Below, one piece after another: positions 57,361 through 64,000 of a stretch of 64,000 nucleotides of DNA. Below the pieces are notes generated by a model. The model saw only the letters and a list, made by a program, of their open reading frames with translations, made no database searches and had not been told where the DNA came from. This DNA is from Clarkia xantiana subsp. parviflora (taxonomy: Eukaryota; Streptophyta; Magnoliopsida; Myrtales; Onagraceae): the NCBI GenBank assembly GCA_036873135.1, contig JAPTYO010000009.1, positions 36,844,756-36,908,755 on the forward strand. The letters run 5' to 3'. Made by a program: the position numbers and the translations under genes. Position 1 is the first letter of the stretch. Each line of letters starts with the position of its first letter.

Positions 57361-58260
57361 GGTATAGCCTTTCGCATTGAGTCGAGCTTTGTATCGCTCG
57401 ACCTTTTCTATCCGTGAGCCTTCTTTCAGGACTCACCCTATCCTTATGCCCCTTTGGTTAGCCTGACTTATCGTTCAAGGCGTAAGGAAGGAAAATCGTT
57501 TAACCGACTTCATCCTTCTTCGTTTGCTAACTTATTTCAGAGATTTTATCACATCTCCGATATGAGCATTTTAAATTTTCACCTTATGCGTCAGACGATA
57601 CTTTTACAAGGTTGTAGTAGCTTTCGAAGCCTACTTTCAACCGATGTAAATGTTATCAATAAGTTATTTTCGAAGGAATGCAAACGAAAATTCAGCACAT
57701 CATCATTTTAAACACTTCATTATTAAACTCATACTTTGAAACGATGTGTTCCTCTTTCGAGGTCTATTTGCGCGAGGCGCAACTTACCCCAGTTTAACCT
57801 TTGGTTAAATCGTTTCATTTCTGAATTTAATACAATTTAATCCAATCGGTTTCACACATGATTATCATCACAACTTGTTTCATTCAATGGATTAATAATA
57901 ATAAAGAAAGATATAAGCAATATACTTATAAGCAATGCATCAAACAGCTAATTAAAAGGATCGAAAAACTTGAGAAACAGTAATTAATACTTTCTTTGAG
58001 CATGGTTACATGCTCAGAAGAATAAAATGTTTCCTGTATTTCAAGGAACATTATTAAGTATCCTTTAAACTTAAGAATTTTTGAAGAGGTTTATTAAGCT
58101 AAGAAAACAAAGATAAAGTCTTTCTTTCAATCTCTATATCTTCGGGGCAAGCTCCTCTTGTTTGTGCTTGTTCTCCTTCTCTGTTTTGTAATTCAAAAGG
58201 ATGAATTGAATTACTCTCGAGTAAGAGGAGTCCTAGAAGAACTTATGAGTTTATCATTAT
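57361..58260 (-). other. non-coding block of element C between gag and reverse transcriptase
   Basis: About 900 bp stand where protease and integrase (together normally over 1.5 kb) should be. No DSGA, HHCC or DDE motif is readable. 57640-57900 matches 10180-10460 of A and 24400-24560 of H, including the GC-rich spot (57740-57785). Confidence 0.6.
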
Positions 58261-59145
58261 TCTTCAGCACGTACCTTGGGAGGATTGATACAGGAAACAT
58301 CAAGGTGTCCTTTCACGCCACACCTAAAAGACGTTCGAGTTTCCTCTTTAGGTGTGTATTTTTCTTTGCCTTTCTTACCAACGAATTGCTTTCTCTTAAC
58401 TTCCTCTGAGGTTTTGAAGCTAGAGGCTTGTCAGCCTTGACCTAGAGATTCTTTCCCTTCCTCTTGCGCTTACCCTTTTGCTCAGCTGGAACTGAGGATG
58501 CAATATGCATTTCCGCCCCTTTTCAGCCTTGAGACGATCCTCTTCCAGCTCGAGATGAACTCGCACTTTCTCGAGGTTATCGAGTTGAGTGGCATGGGTA
58601 AGGTGCATTTTCATGCTACTCCAAGAGTCAGGTTAGGATCGGATCACGCATTGAACTTTCTGTTCCTTCGTCAGGATTTCTCCTGCTTCCTTGAGTTCAG
58701 CATGCATGTTAGACATATGTCTGATATGCTCCTTCATTGCATGCTTTGGATTCATTTTCTATGAGTCTAAAGCGATGTTTAACGATCGCTTCTGGGCAGT
58801 GGTGTAAACACCAAACCCTGCCTTAAGACCATCCCATAGGTCCTTGGTAGACTCATAGTGATCATACCCATATAGTATGTCATCCTCAAGCAGTGACAGC
58901 AAGGCGGAACGGATCTCCTGGTCCTTTGCATCCCATTCATCATGGGTTTTCTCCAGTTAAGCCGTGAGGTCTCCCTCTGGCCTGACTTTCTTCGTAGTCA
59001 AATGCTCCAAACCTCTCATTTCAGTAATTACCATCCTCGCTCGCTTATTGCAGATCTTATAATTGTTGTTGTTCAATCTCACTCCCTTGTTCATCAGGGA
59101 GATTACATTGCTGATCACAACCATTGCTAACACTTTGATAATCAT
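58261..59145 (-). pseudogene. Copia gag of element C, with stops
   Basis: The minus strand starts at 59145 or the next methionine and reads RARMVITEMRGLEHLTTKKV. A TAA at 58957-58959 follows. The conserved UBN2-type gag core then reads EWDAKDQEIRSALLSLLEDD, GYDHYESTKDLWDGLKAGFG and MNPKHAMKEHIRHMSNMHAE (a stop lies just before). After a further stop comes HATQLDNLEKVRVHLELEED. A lysine-rich stretch leads to the zinc knuckle FRCGVKGHLDVSC (about 58300-58345), whose first cysteine is serine, in a shifted frame. It is the only gag found in the A/C/H group. Confidence 0.83.
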
Positions 59146-61219
59146 GCAAAACTTAGGTAGACAATAAAATTTTGAGAAAGAATTGTATACATCCGATATC
59201 TATTAAGATTGAATCTGATAAATAATGATTCCTCTGTCATCTAAACCAACCGACCAACAGTAAACCAAGGGAATATGGCTGTGAAAGAGTTCACTTTACC
59301 GCTGTTATCAATCCCATAGATCAGTCTTTTAAAACGGTTTTAATCGCAAATTACCGGAACGAGAATTTTAAAACAAGCATATCTGATCGTTGCTTTCCCA
59401 AAGTCCTTTGTATTTTGGAAAACATTCCGATGAATTCACTCATACATATATAATTCTACTAACCATGTAAATTATCATACGCAAGTAACATTCATCAAAC
59501 AAACCACACTCATGCTTATGCGTCATGCGTCTAATGTTCCGAGGAACTCATGCTTTCATACATAATTATACTTCCAAGTAAATTATAAAATGCTGCGACA
59601 TCCTCAACATTTTAGCATACGTGTCAAACATGATTCATTCACATCCATCATACATATTGGCGACTGGTTTTCGATTTTAAAATGATTTTAAACATTAGGG
59701 GCTCATTTGCAATTCATGTTTATATTCAATTATGCAACATTCTAGACATGAATACTAGGCATTTTCCAACCATCACAGAATGTCTATCCTAGTGCGCATT
59801 CCATATATTTAACCAGGGCTCCGCCCACAACATGCAATATCCAGCTAGCTTGATTAAGTCAAGACAACATTTCTAATCATGTATTAATATATATATTGAA
59901 TAATTAAAAATTGCAATTCAGCCCTCTAACTAATCCAGTCCCAAAAACATGTATCTCCGATATCTATCCCCAGAATCGAAACAAGGCATAAAGGTTAGCA
60001 ACCCTATGAACACTCTGTAGTCCATTTATATGTTAAAAAAATTGGATTTTAAAACTTGACCTCCCTGTTTTAATTAATTGACTTGAATTCGGTTTTGAAA
60101 ATCATTTCAGTTAGTCAATTTCGGTTCGTTTTGGTACGGTTCAGAAAATCCGGTTCGTCCCGGTCCGACAAATCCGGTTCGGTTAGGTCTGGCAAATCTG
60201 GTTCGGTTTTAAATTTTAAAATCTGGTTCGGTTGGAACCGGTCCAATAAAATAGGGTTCGGTTCAACACACAAAATCGGTTCGGTTAGATCCACTTAATT
60301 ACCCCAGTTCGACCCGACCCGACTAGGTCGAACCGATTGAGAAAACCCTGTTCGATGTAAATCCGTCCCGGTTTGACATATTGGACCGACCCAATAAATA
60401 AAATTTCAAAGGTTGGGCCGAAATGTTTACTTGTGGCCCAAGTATGCTTTTAAAGTCCAAAAATATTTAACTTAGCCACCAAGTAACATTAATTATATAA
60501 AATAATTTCCAATATTAAATATATATATATATATTTCGACCAAATTACTAACATATATATATTTATTGCCAAGATTCTATCTATAAAATTAAATCAATCA
60601 ACAATATATATATATATATGTAAAAATCGGCACAAGATATAATATATATATTTATTTATTGTCAACATCTTAAACAGGGTAACAAATATACTGACAATAT
60701 ATTTTCTCAATCTTTAAGAAAATTAAATCTATCAATAATATCTTTAACTCTATTAAATATTTAGATATATTGATAGTTATATATATGTCTATATATTAAT
60801 GTGAATCTATCCTAATGTTCCCAATTATAGATATATTGTTACCTTAATTAAAAATTAAATATGGTAAACAATTTAATTTAAAATTTTCGGCCGAAATATG
60901 TCCCTTGGTGATTAAGAAATTTAAAAATTTTACCTTGTAATTCACCTAGGATTTCGGCACAAACACTAAAATTGGGAACAAGTGGTCAAATTTTAAGATC
61001 AAATTTTAATAAGATCTACAACCCAATGTTTGATTTTGATAAATATTACACTTTTTCTTGAAGATCATGAACATCAAATTAACCAAGAACATCATGAAAA
61101 TTTTGGATTCACCATCAATCCAAAAAATTGAAATTTTAAAATTTTCTTTTAAAAATTCCGGTTTTTAATTTTAAACTTCAAGAACACCAATTTATCAAAA
61201 TCATGAACTCATTACATAG
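59146..61219 (-). other. long leader of element C
   Basis: Inverse homologue of 6946-9000 in A. Contains the CCGGTTCGG-rich zone (about 60100-60300), TA tracts (60520-60640) and blocks shared with H and I. No gene. Confidence 0.6.
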
Positions 61220-61231
61220 GCTCTGATACCA
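61220..61231 (-). promoter_or_regulatory. primer-binding site of element C
   Basis: The minus strand reads TGGTATCAGAGC, one base inside the 5' LTR end at 61233. Confidence 0.85.
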
Positions 61232-61232
61232 C

Positions 61233-61843
61233 TGTTAGATTACGGGGAGTAATCACTACAGATACTTAAAACAAGATACATGCTAGTAATTGGAATTACG
61301 TAGCGGAAGATCACACATACCTTTAAGATGATCCGTAGACCAAAGATATTCTCAGGTTGTAGTTCACGATCCTCCGGACGGGATCCGTACAGGTTCTTGT
61401 TATAGAAGCCCTACGTGGTACAAGCTCCACAGCAAAGCCTCTGATCGATTCTTGGCACGGGGACAGATCTCTGGAGTGTTTACTTGGAAAGGAAATTGGC
61501 ACACCCTTGGGTGACTATAGGTTCGGCCGAAACCTAGGTGTGGGGAGGTGGGGGGTGGGGGAGGGTTTTTCTCTCTAAAACACTCTAGTGAGGGAATAGT
61601 GATTAACCCTAAAAATACCCTAACACCATGTATTTATAGGAGGAGCAAAGTGGACAAAAGTCCACTTTGACCACAGTAGGTATTTCGGCCGGCCATGCAT
61701 AGGAGACCCATAATTTGGGCCTCTCATGTCAATTGGGATTTGGGTCTAGCCCAATTACCCTAATGTGACATTTACCTAATTTCCTTAGCTAAACTATACA
61801 TATTATGAGCTCCAATTACGACGCCCATCACCATATGCTTAAA
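61233..61843 (-). repeat. 5' LTR of element C (611 bp)
   Basis: On the plus strand from TGTTAGATTACGG to ccatatgcttaaa, where relatives have ctaaca. A G-rich insertion (gtggggaggtggggggtggg, 61541-61560) is special to this copy. Minus-strand TATAAATA near 61634. Confidence 0.82.
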
Positions 61844-62498
61844 ATATATTTATTGTCAAGATTCTATCTATAATATGTAAATCAATCAACAATATATATA
61901 TATTTCGGACCTATCAATTATATATATATATTTAATTATTGTCAATATCTTTAATAGGGAAACAAATATCCTGACAATATATTTTCTTAATCTTTTAGGT
62001 AACTAAATCTATCAATAATATCTGAATCCCTTTCTTTTAGCTAGATATATTGATAGTTATATATTTCCATATATTTTAATGTGAACCTATACATATATTT
62101 CCAATTATAGATTTATTTTTACCTTTAATAAAAAATAAAATATGTTAAACAATATCCCTAAGGGATTTCGGCCGAAACATGTAACTTGGTCCCTAAGAAA
62201 TTAAAAAATTTACCGTGTCAATTCTTCTAAGGTTCGGCTGAAACACTCTATTGGAAACAAGTGGTCAAATTTCAAGATCAAATTTTAATAAGATCTACAA
62301 TCCAATGTTTGATTTTGATAAAAGTCATATTTTTCTTGAAGATCATGATCATCAAACTTTACTAAGAACATCATGAAAATTTCGGCCCTTTACAATTATA
62401 AAAATCGGAAATTTTAAATTATTAATTTAAAAATTTCGGCCAACCATGTCTAAAATCAAGAACACCAATTTATCAAAATAAAAAATTACTAACAGATG
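61844..62498 (-). other. leader of element H, proximal piece
   Basis: Non-coding, AT-rich. Continues from 26901 across element C and parallels 60650-61210. Confidence 0.6.
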
Positions 62499-62510
62499 CT
62501 CTGATACTAC
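62499..62510 (-). promoter_or_regulatory. primer-binding site of element H, one base changed
   Basis: The minus strand reads TAGTATCAGAGC where the family has TGGTATCAGAGC. Directly next to the LTR end at 62511. Confidence 0.78.
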
Positions 62511-63101
62511 TGTTGGAATATGGGGTAGAATACTGCTGATACATAAAACAAGGTACGTGCTAGTAATCATAATTACGCAGCGGAAGATGTCACATACCTC
62601 AAACCTTTTCCGTAGCCTCAAGGATCTTGCTGAGGGAGTTCATGATCCACCGGACAGAAACCGTAGGGATTCTTGTTAGAGAAGACCTACGTGGTATTAG
62701 CTCCACTGCAAAGCCACTGATCGATTCTTGGCTGGGACGGATCTCCGGAGTGTTTTGCTCTATTGGCACACCCTTTGGTGAAGGTGGGTTCGGCCGAAAC
62801 TTGCTCACACGAGGGGAAGTGTTTTTCTCTCAAATCACCACTTAGGAAGAATTGTGAATTACCCCAAATAAAACCCTGACACCCCTTATTTATAGGAGGA
62901 GCAAAGTAGACAAAAGTCTACGTTGCCCCATGCAATATTTGGTCGGCCTATATGTGTTAGGGAGGCCCAATTTTTGGCCTCTCATGTATTGGGATTTGGG
63001 TCAAGCCCAATTTCCCTAATGTGACATTAACCCAATTTCTTAGGTTATCTATACATATTAATGGGCTACCAATTACGGCGCCTAGTTACTATATGCTAAC
63101 A
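62511..63101 (-). repeat. 5' LTR of element H (591 bp)
   Basis: Plus strand TGTTGGAATATGGGG...ATATGCTAACA. The minus-strand TATAAATA box is near 62888-62895. Flank GACCT follows. Confidence 0.85.
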
Positions 63102-64000
63102 GACCTAACCCGAACCAGATTTATGGGACCGAACCGAACCGGGCTAAACCGAAATTGACTGAACCGAACTGGATTTTTTTTTCAAAACCGAATTCAAGTC
63201 AATTAATAAAATTGGATGGTCAATTTTTAAAATCGAAATGTTATCGAACTTGAAATAGTCTACACAGAGCTCGAAGGTTAAAATTTTCACGTTTTGATTA
63301 AGCCTTAATGCCTAGTTTCGATTATGGGGATGGATCTCGGAAATGCATGATTTAGGGACTGGATTAAATAAAGGGTTGAATTGCAATTGTTTACTTTTTA
63401 TTAAATATATTTATTAGAAAGGTTGTCTTGACCATGTCAAGCTAGCTGGATGTTGGATGCAGAGCCTTGGTTAAATATATGGTTTGCACATTATGACGGA
63501 TATGTTGTGATGGTTGTGATTGCATAGGATTCATGTCTAAAAACACGCATCATATATTGTAAGCATGAATTGCAAGTCAGCCCCTAATATTTTAAAAATT
63601 TTAAAAACAAAAGCCAGTCGCCAAATATGCATGTTTGATGTGGAAGTTTCATGTATGAGACGTATGCTTGAATGTTGAGGATGTAGCTGCATGTTATAGT
63701 TTACTTAGAAATAGGATTATATATATGCTAGCATAAGTTCCTCGGAACATTAGACGCATGATGCGTATGCATGATGTGTGGTTTGGATGATGAATTGTGC
63801 TTGCTATGATAATTTACTTGTGAAGTAGAGTTGTATATGCATGCGTAAGTTCATCGGAATATTATTTCAAATACAAAAGGGCCATGGGAAAGCCAATATT
63901 AGGTAGGCTTATTTTAAAGTTCATGTTCCGGTAATTTGCGAATAAAACCGTATTAAGAGACTGATCTATTGTATTGAAGACGACGGTAATGTGAACTCTT
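63102..64000 (+). other. leader of element I, fourth piece, to the window edge
   Basis: Starts in the AACCGGTT-rich zone and continues with the blocks seen at 8180-8850 of A (gattatggggatggatct; tcaagctagctggat; cattagacgcatga). No coding sequence within the window. Confidence 0.65.

Larger units (their letters stand above)
26902..61843 (-). mobile_element. Copia element C (minus strand), interrupted by F, D and E
   Basis: The 5' LTR is at 61233-61843. The 3' LTR is 26902-26952 plus 39926-40474, split by F. Internal pieces are 40475-41434, 52103-52921 and 56647-61232. Both flanks read ATATA (26897-26901 and 61844-61848), but the site is low complexity. Unlike A and H it keeps a recognisable gag. 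Protease and integrase were not found. Its LTR ends no longer show clean TG...CA. Confidence 0.8.
20611..63101 (-). mobile_element. Copia element H (minus strand), split by element C
   Basis: The 5' LTR is at 62511-63101 and the 3' LTR remnant at 20611-20811. Internal pieces are 61844-62510 and 20812-26901. Flanks are GACCG (20606-20610) and GACCT (63102-63106), a target duplication with one change. H carries a reverse transcriptase-RNase H remnant and, like A, shows no recognisable gag, protease or integrase. Its leader was split by C at a TA tract. Confidence 0.82.
5103..64000 (+). mobile_element. Copia element I, outermost host of the nest (3' end outside the window)
   Basis: I begins with the LTR at 5103. 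Its internal leader can be followed as separate pieces: 5700-6370, 14655-14774, 20293-20610 and 63102-64000. Each joins the next in the order seen in the undisturbed leaders of A and C. For example, 63300-63400 continues with the same blocks as 8180-8280. Insertions A, B and H account for the gaps. Coding regions and the 3' LTR must lie beyond base 64000. Confidence 0.75.

Overview
This is plant nuclear repeat DNA made almost entirely of nested LTR retrotransposons, and I found no ordinary host gene, tRNA or rRNA. The evidence for a plant is direct: primer-binding sites of the plant Copia type (TGGTATCAGAGC just inside the LTRs), Ty1/copia and Ty3/gypsy gag-pol proteins, a Tat-type Gypsy element with two RNase H domains, short GT-AG introns of plant size, and long AT-rich leaders. 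The setting looks like heterochromatin, probably of a dicot, but the species cannot be told.

Layout. Bases 1-1843 are the 3' end of a plus-strand Copia element (J). A degenerate tandem array (about 2061-3050) and a head-to-head pair of Copia LTRs (3557-4649) follow. At 5103 a plus-strand Copia element (I) begins, and its leader holds almost everything else: element A (6371-14654), element B (14775-20292) and element H (20611-63101, minus). H contains element C (26902-61843, minus). C contains three Gypsy insertions: F (26953-39925, in C's 3' LTR, itself carrying the truncated element G), D (41435-52102, in C's 3' non-coding part) and E (52922-56646, in C's reverse transcriptase). The order I > H > C > F > G gives five levels. 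Most boundaries carry 5-bp target-site duplications: ATGCA for B, AGGCC for D, GTATG for E, and near-perfect ones for A, F and H.

Coding content. B has one continuous gag-pol reading frame broken by four in-frame stops. D has gag, protease, reverse transcriptase, two RNase H domains and integrase with scattered frameshifts. A, C and H carry reverse transcriptase-RNase H remnants. No protease or integrase was recognised in them, and all three have lost the first aspartate of the YVDD active site. G keeps only an integrase with two stops, and E keeps no coding DNA.

The most interesting object is an antisense gene inside D, between pol and the 3' LTR. It has its own TATA box with a telo-box-like motif, a short first exon, at least two GT-AG introns and a long protein with a C-terminal coiled coil. 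It resembles the antisense extra ORFs of Grande-like Tat elements. A weaker antisense remnant with a candidate 76-nt intron lies in F. Other notable points are a hairpin array in one F LTR (nine units against two in its partner LTR), fast-changing 27-bp repeats in the G/E 3' regions, and an Arg-Ser dipeptide run in the D polyprotein.
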